64,000 bases of DNA from assembly GCA_023846275.1 (NCBI GenBank), contig CM043865.1, forward strand, positions 33,866,412 through 33,930,411, read 5' to 3'. The notes beneath the pieces were generated by a model. It worked only from the letters and a program-made list of their open reading frames with translations. It had not been told where the DNA came from and did no database searches. Both the position numbers and the translations under genes were made by a program. The DNA comes from Vanilla planifolia (lineage: Eukaryota; Streptophyta; Magnoliopsida; Asparagales; Orchidaceae). How positions within the stretch are numbered: the first letter of the stretch is position 1; every line of letters begins with the position of its first letter. Positions 11,524 through 25,257 of the stretch are shown in pieces.

Positions 11524-14511
11524 AGATAATAAGAAATACTTAATAGATGCTCAACTAAACTATTACATCAAACATGAACTCAAAAACTAAGTTTAAACCC
11601 ACACCATATTAAGAAGGCATATAACAAGCATCAATCAACAAATAAATCATAGTCAAATTGTGCATTATGCTTATCTTAGTTATTGTAATAGCCTTTCCTT
11701 TTTTTTTTTTATCCTTTCCTTGTTCCTAACAAATTTTGCTTATTTATAATTTATTAGTTTTTCTCTTCCATATATATGCAAAATTATACCATGTCTAAAT
11801 TCCATTATAATGCTTAATAATCTTTTTTTTTTTTGCATTGATTGAATCATTTTTAACCTTTAAAACATAAGTCTTTTACCATTGATCAGACCGTCTAAAA
11901 GCTTATTAGACTATTTGATCAATCATTTGTGTTGCCTCAAAGTTCTAATCAAACTATCCTTTCCTCCGTTAAACTATCTATTAGTCATTAGATGATCATT
12001 GGTTCATTCTTTGGACCGTTTGATCCTTATTAGACAAGCATTAGACCATTAGATCACCATCTAATAAAAACTTTGCCTTTTCTATTTTAATGTTGGATCG
12101 TTTGATCCTTCAATCAAACTGTTTAATCAATGTTTGGAATGAAAGGTTTTATTTTCACAAGTTTTAATTTTTTTTCCAATTCCCCTTTCTTAGAGTTCCC
12201 ATTTAACTAAGCTTGAAATCATCCTCACTAAAGTCTCTCTTTCAATATTCATGTTTTAAAAACACATAATTTTACTACTTACATGTACCATCATTCCAAC
12301 CCCATGTATGATACATCCAACTCGACTTATAGTACATTAGGCTCAACATGTATGTATATCTTGTTGTATGTATATAAAGTAGGAGAATATGATGTTGAAG
12401 TGTGATTATAGGTGGTGTCACACAAAGTACAAAATAGTGAAATATTTTTCTTGTGTTTTTTTATTAAATGTGAAGACTATGTTAAAAAATATAATTTTTA
12501 TTTACAAATAATAAATAGCTTGCCAAACACAAAAAATATGCTCTCACTATTGACACAAATATAGCAATCATAATTCTTTTGTAATTGTCAATATATGATA
12601 AAATTTCACTCCTAGACATATAATAGATTTTGGATCTTTGAACATCTTTATCAGGGGTTGATGCGACGTTGTCTTCATTGTTCAATTGATTTGAGAGAAT
12701 GAGAGACAGGTTAACATCTAACTCTTGACATTATTTTCCCCCTTCACTTGTTGCTCCCACAATTGCATGATTGGACTGCACATTTTTGTAAAGCAATCAA
12801 AACGTTCTCATACATCATGCAATCATACGATTGGAGTAATGGAGATTAGAGGATAAAAAAATATATACTATTAAAACAGTGATAATTAAAAAAATTACAA
12901 CTCCAACTAGATTATGTTCAATAATGTGATAAATCAATATATAGATCAAGTATAGATGAATAAATCAATACATAAATAATAATAATTAGACCTATAATTT
13001 GAACATTTATTTTGTTCATTATATAAAAAAAGTTGAAAAATCAATTCTTTAAGAACATAGATATCATGTTCATGAGTAATATAGGCACATAATTTTTTGA
13101 TCTTTTGATTAATGACTTTATTATATAAAGTATTATTTTTAAAAAAATATTATGTTTTTGTTTAATACATATATTTAAATGTTAATATTATTAAAATTAT
13201 AGCTTTATTATTCAAAATAATATCAATATATCACTCAAATTTAACTTCTTAATATTGAAATAAAAACAAAATATTATTTAAATAACATTAAAAAAACGAA
13301 TAATTCCTCAACACACTCTTGAGTTTATCATTATTTTTCAAAGTAATATTTGTGCTCTATAAGATAATATCGCTATTAATTAATTTCTATCAAATAATGC
13401 AAACCTAAATCATCTAATATTTGACAACATGATACTTTAATATTGGGGTAATATCATAATCTCAATAGATGGTAAACGTGATTCTGCATATCCAACGACC
13501 AACCATTGTTCGGAGTTTTGGATTGACGTGTGTAGAGTTTGGTGGGTTTTGATACGAATTGTTTTTATTTTTAAACTAATTTTTGCATAAATCAGTTTAA
13601 AATAATTTATGAATATATAATTTATTACGAATTTATCGTTAAAATAAAATTAGTGAACGTAATATAAAAAAAAATTAAATTGTTGATATTAGACCCTCTA
13701 TATTATGAAGAAGCAAATTCAAAATAAAAAAAAAAACTGAACTTATTACTTAGATAGTTTAATTATTTATTGCAATTTTAATTGACGAAGGAAACTATTA
13801 AAAAAATGTACAGCATGAACTTTAATTTGCACCATAATGATTATGATAATGACATGTAAATGATGTGGTTTATGAGATTAACATCTGAGTTTTAGGATTT
13901 TTATAGTTATCTAACAGAATTAGGGTCAAATAACAAAACCCTTTTATAAAGTAGATGTAAACATTGATGAATCTGGAGAATTATCAAAACCCTATAATGA
14001 CCATGGCAGGAAGAGAGGTGTTGAGTTCTATAAAACTAATTCGTCATATCTCAACAAGTTGAACTAAGCCCGTTAAGTTGTATTGAAAAATTTGAGTTAT
14101 AAGATGCGTTTATGATACATCAGCATTGATTTGAAATAGCCTAAGTGGTTACGGCACAAATGTACCATGAAACAACATGGAGTTTGGCAACTAGTTTTGA
14201 AAGATGTATAAAGAATGATTGTGCATTTTTGTTTCATGTATGTGTAATTATTACAATTGTTTTACAATGATTAAGAGATAATTTTCGGAAGAATTTGATC
14301 TGTAACATAATCTGAAAGTTTTTTTAATGAAAAAAGGAGAAATCTTATCTCAAATTTTTGATATCTTGATGCTCCCCAATATGAAAAATCATGGAAAACA
14401 GCAGTTGAGCAACATATCTCATATATTATTCCTTCTAAAAACAGTCAAAACTATAGCAACTGCTAATGTTCTATGTTCTAATGAGCAAAACCGGCACTTA
14501 CTGCTTCAGTA
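10100..14511. other. AT-rich intergenic stretch
   Basis: No gene is supported here. It holds a TA microsatellite at about 11491-11521 and, at about 11880-12135, a patch of degenerate short motifs of the form TTAGACNATTTGATC and GGATCGTTTGATCC, which resembles decayed repeat DNA. The rest is low-complexity A/T sequence. The last 200-300 bases before 14512 probably include the 3' untranslated region of the fucosyltransferase gene. Confidence 0.4.
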
Positions 14512-16878
14512 TCAATCATCTCTATCCACAAGCTTAAGACCCCAACTCATGTCCTCACAGTGTCTGACATGAGGCACCATTTCTCCTGTATCGGCCCCAA
14601 CCTTTGCCTTGCAATCATAAAGTGGAGGAGCATGGAAGCAAGGCTCCATCGACATTGCCAACTTGCAAGGAGGATGAGGAACCGTCCTGTTCTCGGGTTT
14701 CATAAGCACCCATGGCTTTAGTCCCCCAAGGCCCTGCGCCACATACCCAAAGGTCGACCATGCACTTGTCACCAACACATCCGTGAAGCTAAGAAGATAC
14801 ATTTCGGCCCATGCCTTCATGTTGTGCGTCTGCTTCTCAGTTTGCTGATGCTCCTCTTGACTAGGCTGGAAAACACTGATGACATCTCCATTTGCAGCAG
14901 GGTGTTCCCAGTACATGTTTCTTATCATCTCCGAGTAGCCTGAGCTCAGAGAAGTCAATAAAATGGCTTTGGTTTTCTTATCAAGTTTCGTGATGATGTT
15001 CTCTGTTTTGCTGACTTGAGGTAATAGCTTGTGCTGCATGGTGCAATTAAAGATCTGATCAAGGACATGCTGAAAAGGGCCAGATTTAGTCTCAAAGACC
15101 CTAATCTGGATGCCCACCCTTTCGTCTGCTTGGGCAAGATAAGCTTGGTAGTACCTGGTTATTAAGCCCCAAACTTTGTTTGTGGGATGAAATAGATATC
15201 TCCCCAAATGGTGGAACACGGTGTCTGTCTTGGGGAAAAGCTGATGCAGTTCTTCTTGATAGCCAGGAATTAGAAAAAGAGAAGGCACAAAGTAGTTGTC
15301 TGATCTCAAAAACAGCCAAGGAATTTTCTCCAAGGGACCATGATCATCTTCACAAAAGAAGAGCTTGTCGTGATCACTGTAATCATGGGCCAAATGAAGA
15401 TAAACGAACGAAGGTGACGAACCATGAGAAGCATCATCACTTAAATTGTTATTAATAACAACCTTATTCTTGAGCATGTTGCCAAAGCTATTGGGTGAAT
15501 GGATGTCAAAGCGTGTGAAATGGCTTAGAGGGAAGTCAAGAGGCAGAAGCCATGAAGCTCGAGGGAATGGCTCGCAGAACAGGTCCGTCATGTCAACCCC
15601 TCGATCGACGAGCAAGACCCTGTTTGTAAGAAGAGCATAAAGAAATGTAGAAGCCAAAGTCAGTATTCTGTTCCCTAATCCACTGTACGATATCCATACG
15701 ACATATTTGCACTTGGCGGACGACGTTTTGCCTGCACCAGCCTTCAGTTGGTCTATTGTCTGGTTGTAAAGCTCGCTGCTTGGGCTACATTTTTGGTGAA
15801 TTTCTTCGTACTTCCTTAGTCTTTGCATGAGATAAGCAGAGAGTAAATAAGACGACGATTTGCGATATAACACAGACTGGGATCTGCTCAGGCAGGAATG
15901 TTCGTCAAATCCTGAAGCCAACAGACCACCAAGAAGCTTGTCCAGTTTAGCCTTCTGAGATTTGGAAGATCCAACCATTTCCTTCTCCAAGCCTGGATAA
16001 TTTGAGAGAACAAGAAGCAAGGGAACACATTAAAGATTGATTTACAAGATATTTTTTCGTTTTTTAAGAAAAGCTGCATTACCAGACTATCATTGTAACA
16101 AAATAATAAAAACTTACAAATCACATGCAAGATCACAGTTTACTTCTTAGTTGCACATAATCAAATAAAGTTAAAGGAATCGACCAACCAAAAAGTTGCA
16201 TGATATAGTCATCTTAAGTTCTATGGCATATAGTCTGCACCATGCTCACTGGAAGATCCCATGAAACCAATAGCACCCACTTAGTCTAAGAAAGAAGGTC
16301 AATAATTAACTTTGAGGTGAAGATTAACACCTAATGTTTCGACCATTAGAAGAAAGGAGCAAAAATGACAGCCAAACTAAGAAAAAAACAAAGATGGGAG
16401 CTTCCCACCATGTAGGGTTGGACAAAAGGGTCCTAAGATGCGACTGTTGTCCGTTAGGCATTTAGAATAGTTACAACCTTCCCATGTTTTCTCATGTGGG
16501 CGTTTCTCTTGTATGCAAAACGAGGCAATCAGTGTAAAAGCCGAATCAAAGCGTTCCAATAATCCGTGCAAAATCATAGGGTTAGGAAAAAAAGGAAATT
16601 TTGATTAAAAAAAATCCTGAACTTTTACCGGCATTCAGCTCGAAATGTCCCCGTTCTGTAACTTGACGAAGCCGATCGAACGAGGGATTTCGATGGAATC
16701 CAGAAACGACCAGCATGAGAGGCAGAACCATCAGAAAACTAACAAGCGCGAGTACAAACCGAAGCTTTCTGCCACCGGACTTCCTGTCGGCGGCAGGCTT
16801 CGGTGCGCCGCCGTCACTCTCCAGATCCCCCGGGCCCGTCGGGGATTGCTGCGGGCGCCTGATCCGCTTCATGTCCAT
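14512..16878 (-). CDS. Xyloglucan-type alpha-1,2-fucosyltransferase (GT37), Golgi membrane protein
   Basis: Exon 1 is 16878-16629 and exon 2 is 15992-14512. The phase-1 intron has a GTAAAA donor and a TTATCCAG acceptor. The product is 576 residues, close to the 558 of Arabidopsis FUT1. The topology is type II: a basic cytosolic tail (1-40), a single membrane anchor (about 41-61, FVLALVSFLMVLPLMLVVSG), a stem, and a luminal catalytic domain. Family motifs are WISYSGLGNRILTLASTFLY (183-202), RVGIQIRVF (375-383), which supplies the conserved arginine for GDP-fucose binding, and DVLVTSAWSTFGYVAQGLGG (488-507). Members transfer fucose from GDP-fucose to galactose on cell-wall xyloglucan or arabinogalactan side chains in the Golgi. 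The acceptor cannot be told from sequence alone, so I give no FUT number. The intact frame and all motifs suggest a functional enzyme. The ATG at 16878 opens MDMKRIRRP; a second ATG two codons later is an alternative. Confidence 0.93.
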
Positions 16879-19199
16879 CAGCTATACAACCGACTCTCCC
16901 TTCAAGAAAAACCACCGTACATACTAATAGAGAAACAGAGGAAGAGAGCGAGATTTTTCAATGGTTACTAATGGCGGTTTTGAGGCAGAGGTGAGGGTAA
17001 ACAAGAGTCCCAAAGGGCGAGAAGACCCAGACAACATAGTAAATCAGACAACCTTCGCGTCTTCAGAAACGCATTTATTAATGTTTTTTTCTGACATTAT
17101 TCGGAAATTATACTAACGACTGCATATTTAATAATGGTTATTTAATCATTATTTTTAAAATATAACTTTGATTTGCCGACAACATAACATATAGTTTGAA
17201 TATGGCAATTAAAACTTTTTTTTAGAAAAATAAAAAAAGATCAAACCCTTTCGAAATAATTTATGGAAACATACATGAACTCGTTGTGCAGTTGTAAATC
17301 AACGAAAATCAACGTCAGGTATCCGTTTATCCACATTAGATTGCATCGAAGCCGTTGATGGGCTCCACACACGCCAAGGAAGAATTATTATACGTCTCAA
17401 ATCGTGCAGATCATGACATCTGTCGGCGACAATAAAATATTTCATAATTTTCTTGTGAAATAAAGTGACGGCATTAAATGGTAGTAATCAATTAAAAAAT
17501 TATTTTTTATTTAAAAAATAAAAACATCTGACGTTTACCGAAGCATGAAGAACATGGGTCGCACGCAGCATGCATGTAGCAAATATAATAATATTTTCTA
17601 CAAGACTTATGCACAATATAATAATATTTACTGCAAATAAAAAATACAAAAAGATATTTTATTGTAAAGAACAAAATGGCCTGCACGAAAATAATTATAA
17701 AAACGTTTAAGGTTTTTCTTCACTATTGATGTGAGAGAAAATGCTTTTGATGGCAACAAATATTATTATAAAAAAATTATATTTTTAGTATTTTATATAT
17801 TCGTTGTCCCAAAAGCCATCATTTAAGACAATGATATGAGAGGGATTATAAGCTACAACATGAAATATTATGAACACTATGATCTATTCCATGAAGTATA
17901 TAAGCTACAACATCTTAGCTATGTTTGGTTACTTGTTAGAGACCGTATAATATGATTTTTGAAATTAAATTGTAAGATATAAAGCTTAGAAAATAGTAAA
18001 TCCTAGCCTAGTCTTAAAGGTTTTGGGGGTTATTTGTGATTTTTTTTGTAAGTATTTTTTAATTAAATAAGCAATTTTGTAAGATAAGATGATATTTAAA
18101 GTAAAAAAAACAAGAGGTATGAACATTACAAAGATTGAAAATAGAATATAAACTTTATTAATAGAATATAATAAAAATTATGCAAGAAATAAAAGAAATA
18201 GATAAAAAAAATAGACGAGTAAAAGAAACATCTTAGAATAGTCAAATAGGAAAACTATATAATCGTTATGTAAATGGGATAATTTATTTAATTTTTATAA
18301 AATATTACTATTAAATACAATATTGTATGAGCAATTTATGTTGCATAAAATCATTTATATATATTTTGATTTTGTTGCTAAACATTATTTGATATGAGAA
18401 TGAAAATTACACATGTTATCATTAATACTCAAAGACAAGACCATCCCATGATAGAGGCTCGTCATCGTGAGCACAAGATGCTCAACAATATGAGTTGTTT
18501 GTTCTATGATATATGAGAAAGTTATCATTGTTATCATGGTTACTTAAATATAAGATCATGATACAATAAAAGTATTATCATTATGAGTACAAAATGCTTG
18601 GAAAATTAGATTGTGGCTTTGTGACTGGTGATGACACTAGTTACATTCAAGATTTCGATAAACATGATCCTATTGGGAAAGCTCCTAACACTTCTAAACA
18701 ATTGAGAGATTCATTTATCATATGCAAGTTTAATTTTGATTCCAAAATATATTTTGAGCTCAAATTTTGCTTTCAAATTGCTATTCAGGGTAAGGTCACT
18801 TGCTTATTATCCATTGAGCTTATTTCTCATTAACCTTCCTCGACCTTCTATTAGTCCTACACCTTAGTTTGCATTTGTTCATGGGCTCCACTTCTATGTA
18901 TGGGTCTTTTGGGTTGGTGCGACTCGCTTCCACACACAAATATGCCATGTTTGATTGCAGGTTTGAAAGACTCATTTCTACACATGGATCTCTCGTCTCC
19001 ACTTGTGGGTTCTAGCTACACACTTTTGTGCACAGATCTCTTCCTTATGCTCAACTCATTGTTCTTCCTATAAACCAATGCACTTTAATCATGATAGATA
19101 TGAATGAGTATGAAGCATCATAGTTAAATAAAACAATAATAGGTAATTTTTCATAAATATTATACTTTATATAACATTAGTAAATGTTGGTATCTCTTT
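16879..19199. other. AT-rich intergenic stretch
   Basis: The first 150 bases should contain the fucosyltransferase leader and promoter on the minus strand, but I see no clear TATA box. The remainder is A/T-rich with no convincing coding signal. Frames near 18594-19002 have no recognisable domain and may be the edge of the retroelement remnant that follows. Confidence 0.35.
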
Positions 19200-20350
19200 T
19201 TGGGTAACAACATAAATATGTGGATGAGTCAATATGTTTGTAGGATTCATATTATTGGCTTCTACAATTATAGATCTTACTATATTATGTACATACCTAC
19301 TGAATTATTGTCTTTCTACTATACTATCAAATCTCCTCAGGCACGTTCTCACAACATGACTTTTCTCTTTACACTTATAACATTTAATACATTTCTTCCT
19401 CCCGCATTCACCCAAATTCCATCATTTACATATTTTAAAATATGTCTTCTTAACCACTCTAAATCCTAAAAATCATGCCAAGCTATGTGTTGTTGACAAA
19501 GTGGTCATTGGCTTTTTAAGTCCCACCTTATAAAAAAAATGTCAGTCCTCCTCTCTTGTTGGTCTCCACACTATGTTCCATTGTCATTTCATTGTGCTCA
19601 ATATGTTGAGTTACTTATGTAAGGTCATGATATGCAAAAAAACTCTATTAGAGTCATAAAACATAACATAGATTCTTTTAAGCCCTTGTAAAAAAGATAA
19701 TACTTTTGTTCTATTCATGTCATTCCCTTTGCACTAATCTGCTTAGCTCATCCTTCGTTCTATGCCTAGTAGAGGTTGGGACATACCATTCTCTAAAAGT
19801 TTTATTAAATTCCTATCATAATATTTTTATGTTAGTCTTACCTTTGAACTGTAATATTTTTTATCGAATTATTAGTTTTCTTGTTGCATCATTGAGAGCT
19901 AGTACAACTAATGAACCATCCTATTATATGGGCACATCATGCTCTCATATACCATATGCATTGCTATACTTGCACAAGATTAATTGTATCAAAAAATGAA
20001 AGAGGATGTAACTTGTAAAGCTACTCCACTAACTTATCTAGTTGATATTCACCATTTATGAGCAGAGGCTTGACTTGCTTCTCTTTTCCTAAGATGATGT
20101 CAGCTAGTTCATCTAATAACAAATCTTGTCATATTTTGTGTTGATCCTTAAGCCTCACTTCTTTATTTAGGCTTACTTCTTCCTTTCTTAAATGATCCTT
20201 CATAACTATTCTATTATAACCATAGTAAAGTTTAGTAAAATATGTCAAATTTGGATTTTGTATAACATACATCAAGCATCATGGATAGTTAAATAGCATC
20301 ATTGTGTTGGTCTATATTTATTTCCCCCATTATGTCAATCTACACTACTC
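19200..20350 (-). mobile_element. Decayed retroelement gag region with CCHC zinc knuckle
   Basis: On the minus strand, 19382-19341 encodes a perfect CCHC zinc knuckle (CYKCKEKSHVVRTC: C-x2-C-x4-H-x4-C), preceded by basic residues, as in retrotransposon nucleocapsid domains. Upstream on that strand (20350-19480) gag-like helical stretches such as LLLDELADIILGKEKQVK can be read between stop codons and frame changes. No protease or polymerase motif is found next to it. I cannot decide between copia- and gypsy-type origin. It is clearly non-functional. Confidence 0.5.
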
Positions 20351-20427
20351 ATGTTATCCTATTGTATGTTTGTAACTAGTTTTGATATGATCATGTAGTA
20401 TTCTCCACTCTTTTCATATACTTATGG

Positions 20428-20473
20428 CACACACACACACACACACACACACACATGCTTGTGTGTGTGTGTG
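20428..20473. repeat. Inverted CA/GT microsatellite
   Basis: A run of about 13 CA units is followed by ATGCTT and then about six GT units. The two arms are complementary, so the tract could fold into a hairpin with a short loop. Confidence 0.85.
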
Positions 20474-23400
20474 ACTATTCCAATACATTTACAACTTGTA
20501 ATATTTTATGTGGTTATATACAATATTTAAATAATTATCTACTAGTCATCCACAAATATCAATTATACATTCACATCGCTATCCAATATACACTTATGTA
20601 ACTATAATGTGTACAATATGTAAAACTAAACCACAAGTACATATTTGAATTATTATATAAAGCTTTTACAAATAATAACAAAACTTAACATTTAATTTTA
20701 CACTTATTTTTCATTGTGATGTGATCCTAATGCACCTAAAATATTAGCATCAACAAGCAAGCTAAGCTAACTATCATTAGCTCAATAACTAAATAACATT
20801 ATAAATGTATAAAATATTAAAATAATTTTGGTCATGTTATATGCAAGGTTTTAATTTAAGAAATCATATACACATAATATTATCATACATATAAACATTT
20901 TAGAAGTTCATTTTGCATTTTTATTTCTCTTTCTTAATTAATTAGTACTCTTGACATTCATTCTTATTTCCTTTCACATTAATATAGCACTTTTTCAGTA
21001 TAATAGGAATATCTTTTGGCTCCTTGTATGGATATGTCACTTCTCTATCTTTTAAGAATTCAATAACTACTTACATAGACAAGTTTTCTTTTTGTCTCAT
21101 ATGTTTTTCATCCCTCATGAGACTTCCTCCATCTCTTAGAATTTCATATATTCTCACATAGACAAGACTATCTCTTTTTTTGTCTCATAGAGAATAGTGC
21201 ATTCCCTCACATAAACAAGTTCATTTCTCTTATCTTTAACTTGCATGTCTCAAGTTTACACATGTTTCTTAATAATACATAACAAAGCACATAATTTCAT
21301 ACAATTTCTTTGTCAATCATATGTTGTCATATATCTACTCAAACAATCAGCATATATATCATGCTATCATGTAAGACAAGTAATATAGGTGTGACATTTG
21401 AAGCCATATAGCTTGATAATAAATATATACAATCCAAATCATGCTAACGCATAATAGTAAATCATAACATTAGCTACATGCACTTATATAATGTGCCAAG
21501 ATGCCCAATCATCATCAGCACATTAAGCGTATTACATATAGCATATCAAATTCTTATCTTGAAATTAGAATTCTGAAATAAGCACTCTCTTCTTTCACTT
21601 TCTTGCATTATAATCATACGAAGAGCAATGTCATAATTCTAGTATGATTAAGCTTAATACAACATTTGATAATTTTTGTCCTCTTTGCGTTTCACACATG
21701 AACTCTTTCCCTTGTTTTTCTCTCTCCTCTTTTCCTTTTGTTATGTCCTTTATCTTCTCTCTTCTCTTTGGCACTACTATTGTGTTCTAGTCCAAAAGAG
21801 ACCCACAACCCAACTCATTCTCGACTCAACCTTGTCTTTTTTTCCTTAATTAGCTTCTCAATCTCTCTCTTTACTCTTTTAATGATCTTACAAAATGGTG
21901 ACAAAAGCTAGGGTACAGAATCTCCTCAAGGATTTACTTGGGTATGTGATGAGATTGGACATTGATACCACTGGAAAATCAGCAAGCAATGTGGTAGTGA
22001 GCAATTAAGAGAGATTAAGGTTATGGGTTTTGCGTGAGGGTACAAACAACATGAGAGGATGAAAATAATTTTATCAAGAATAATGCAAAATTAGCCAACA
22101 TGCTACTTAGGTTTAGGGAAGAAATGAAGAAAAATATAATCATTTATTTATTAAATATTTATTTAATTACAGCATTAAGTCATTAATTTAAATCTAATCC
22201 AAGTGAGGTTTTATCGAGATAAAATAAATATTTTTAGATTCATAACAATAAACTCTATTCGATTATATATTTATTTATGCTAAAACATTTTATTTCCTAC
22301 ATCTCTAGCATGGTTTACGAAGCACTTAATATTTGCATAAAAAAGGTAACGTAATAAAAGATAAATATATATATGAACCACAATAAAATTCTCTCAATCT
22401 AACTAGATTACATAAAGACCACTTGTAAGAGATGAACAAATCAAATTTATTTTGTTTGTCACTTACATTTATTTCATAATCCAATTTAAAATAAATAACA
22501 AGACATGATTATTCTTTAAAAAAAGGGAGAGAATATAACTAAACTCCTTCAAATATCTTCCAATCTCAAATTAATACAATACACATAACATCAAATATAT
22601 ATTAATCACATCTAGAATAAATGCCTCATTATCATGCTTAGCAATACACACAAAATTATGATCTCATTATTAAGAGATCATGCCTATTATATATTCTTTT
22701 ATTTGAGATATATATTCTATCATTACAAAAAATAAAATATTTTGATTAATTTATGATTATATTTAAAACTTTACAATATCATAATCCATTAACAATTGAC
22801 TAAAAATAAAGTAGCTGGTTGTATATCATAAGTAATTGATAAACTTTAATTTAAACTTATTGTTAGTTATATAATCAAATATTTATATATCAAATAACAC
22901 AATATAATATTTTACATATTATTTTAAAGACTGAAGAAGCGAACAATACACATCTGTGAAGCAATCATTTCTACTATATATGCCTAAAACATTTCCATTT
23001 AGCTTTGAAAGGCGAGTTTTCTGCATATCAAAAGCATAAATGTTTCTTGCTTTAGGTGCATTCTTTACATGAAATATTATTTTCAGAAGAAAAAAAGTTG
23101 TATTTTAAATAAAAAGAATTCTATAAACCAACACAAATAATAAAATTTTGGAAAGAAATCTTACTTCAACACAACAGCCAATAGATCATCAATTTGTTAA
23201 AATAAACACTAAAAATAAAATAATGTTAAAAGCCCATAGTAGCCCTTTAGGATTGACAGTGGTTTCAATTGTCTTTGCCTTAGTCAAGTAATCAGATAGT
23301 GTATTTGAATATTAGGAAGCAATAACAACATAAGAGTCTAAAAAATTGACATTTGCCAATAAACATAGATGCACCATGAGCATATTAGAAACCAATTCAT

Positions 23401-25140
23401 CTTTATTCTATATAAAACTATTATTTTGGAGTGTTTCATCATCTCAGTTTAAATGGTCATAATTCCTCCGTAGCTCCAAAAACCCAATGAGCTACAATGG
23501 ATTCCTTTACTCTTATTACATAAAATACAAATTATAATGTCAAGTTATTAGAGAATATTTAATATATATATATATATATATATCTATTACTCATTATATA
23601 ATAAAATAATATTTTTTATTTACAACAAAATATTAAATATCTTTGAAAAATTCTTTTGTACTTGTATTAATTTTGTTTTAAAAAAGAATATGTTCTAAAC
23701 TCATTTTAAGATATTGATTTTTTTAAATATTCTTATCTTACATTGAAATTTTAAGAAGAAGACAACAATGAAACATTTAAAGCTTGTGTAGATTTAAAAA
23801 TTGTTTATAAAGTTGATAAATTAAGAAGAATGTGTACCTTGTGAGAAAAGAAACATGCTTTTGGTTAGTTACTTTGAGTTAACATATGTTAGTCTTATTT
23901 ATCTATTTGAGATAACTAGGTATGTTAATTATAATCTACGTAATCCAATTTTTAGTTAACCTAATTTTAAACTTGCTAAGCTTGTGGTTTGAGCAAAAAA
24001 ATTAAAAACTAGTTTATTATCATTATCTGTCGTTCTATTACCACATGATCGCTACTAGAGATCATTATTGTTACCAGTCATTAGTACCACATGTTTGCTA
24101 TCGATCACTACCAATATTATTGTCACTAACCCACTACCACATTATGACAACTACTTATAATCGCTCTCATTAACAACTATTATCACTATTATTATTAATC
24201 AAAGACCATCATTAACTAGTTATCACTATTATTAATAGCCAACTATCGACTAGCCAACCCATCATTGTCATCCATTTCCTATTCTCGTTGTTATTATATT
24301 TCATGTATTCTATTGTCATGGGGTAATATGTAAGTCCATTTTATAAATTTGAATCTCAATTGTTATTATTTTTTTTCTTATTATGATTACTATTAATAAT
24401 TGAAAAAGTTATCCTAATTGTTAAGTTTCTAATGAATGATTAGCAATGATAACACATTGTGCTCTGAACACCGAAAGCCAATTGATTCTTCTTTCTAACA
24501 GCTTAAAAGGTATTTAAGAAGTTGGAGGGAATCATTAAAGCAGCCCATTAAGCAGAGCAATAATTATGCAAGCTTTGTTAATGATTGCCTTAATCATGTC
24601 TTTTAAGATTGAAATAAATTAAAAATTGATTGCACTGTGAACCTGGTAGGCTAGGATTTAAGGAAACAAATATGCTTAAAGCTATTTTAAAATACATGAT
24701 AATAGAAAAAAGTAAATAATTTGAATTCAATTAAGTGTCGTGGCATTATTTTTTTTAAACTAAGAATATTACTTCAATCGTTATGGGTAGTAATTTTTCT
24801 ATTATTGCTTGAAAAATAAATTTCTTTGTATAAGCATAGTATTTGACATAATATATTTAAATATTTACAATGTTTAAGAAAATAATTTGGAAAATTATAG
24901 AAAAAGTTTGGATCTAATATATAAAGTCTATAAAACTAATAAATTTTCTTTGTAAAATTTTTAGCAAATTGGGCAATAATTAATATTTATACAGAATAAC
25001 AGGTTTGGATAACCGTTAAAACACATACAAGAGGGAGCACCGAAGCGTTACACAACAAAAATAATTAAAAAAATAATAATAAAACGTAATTACTCACAAA
25101 AATGTGCTAATATTTAAAAAAAAAAAAACAATTATGACGT
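20474..25140. other. AT-rich intergenic stretch
   Basis: I see no gene in this stretch. A TA tract lies at about 23562-23583. A low-complexity patch at about 24010-24260 is rich in ACTATTATCACTA-like units. The rest shows no domain, tRNA or splice-consistent exon that I can defend. Confidence 0.35.
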
Positions 25141-25165
25141 TAGATTCCTTCACCAACAACCTCCA

Positions 25166-25172
25166 TATAAAA
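25166..25172 (+). promoter_or_regulatory. TATA box of the DUF1645 gene
   Basis: TATAAAA stands 86-92 bases before the start codon at 25258, leaving room for a leader of about 55-65 bases. It is the only clear TATA box immediately upstream of a gene in this window. Confidence 0.65.
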
Positions 25173-25257
25173 GTCTGAACTAATACCTATCGCTGCCTCA
25201 ACTGAGGAAACAGAGCAATAAGAGAACGAACACACAAACGAAACGAACGAGCGCGGC

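Noticed and set aside
15180..15640. Plus-strand frames inside the fucosyltransferase gene
   Set aside because: They are antisense shadows of a well-supported GT37 exon.
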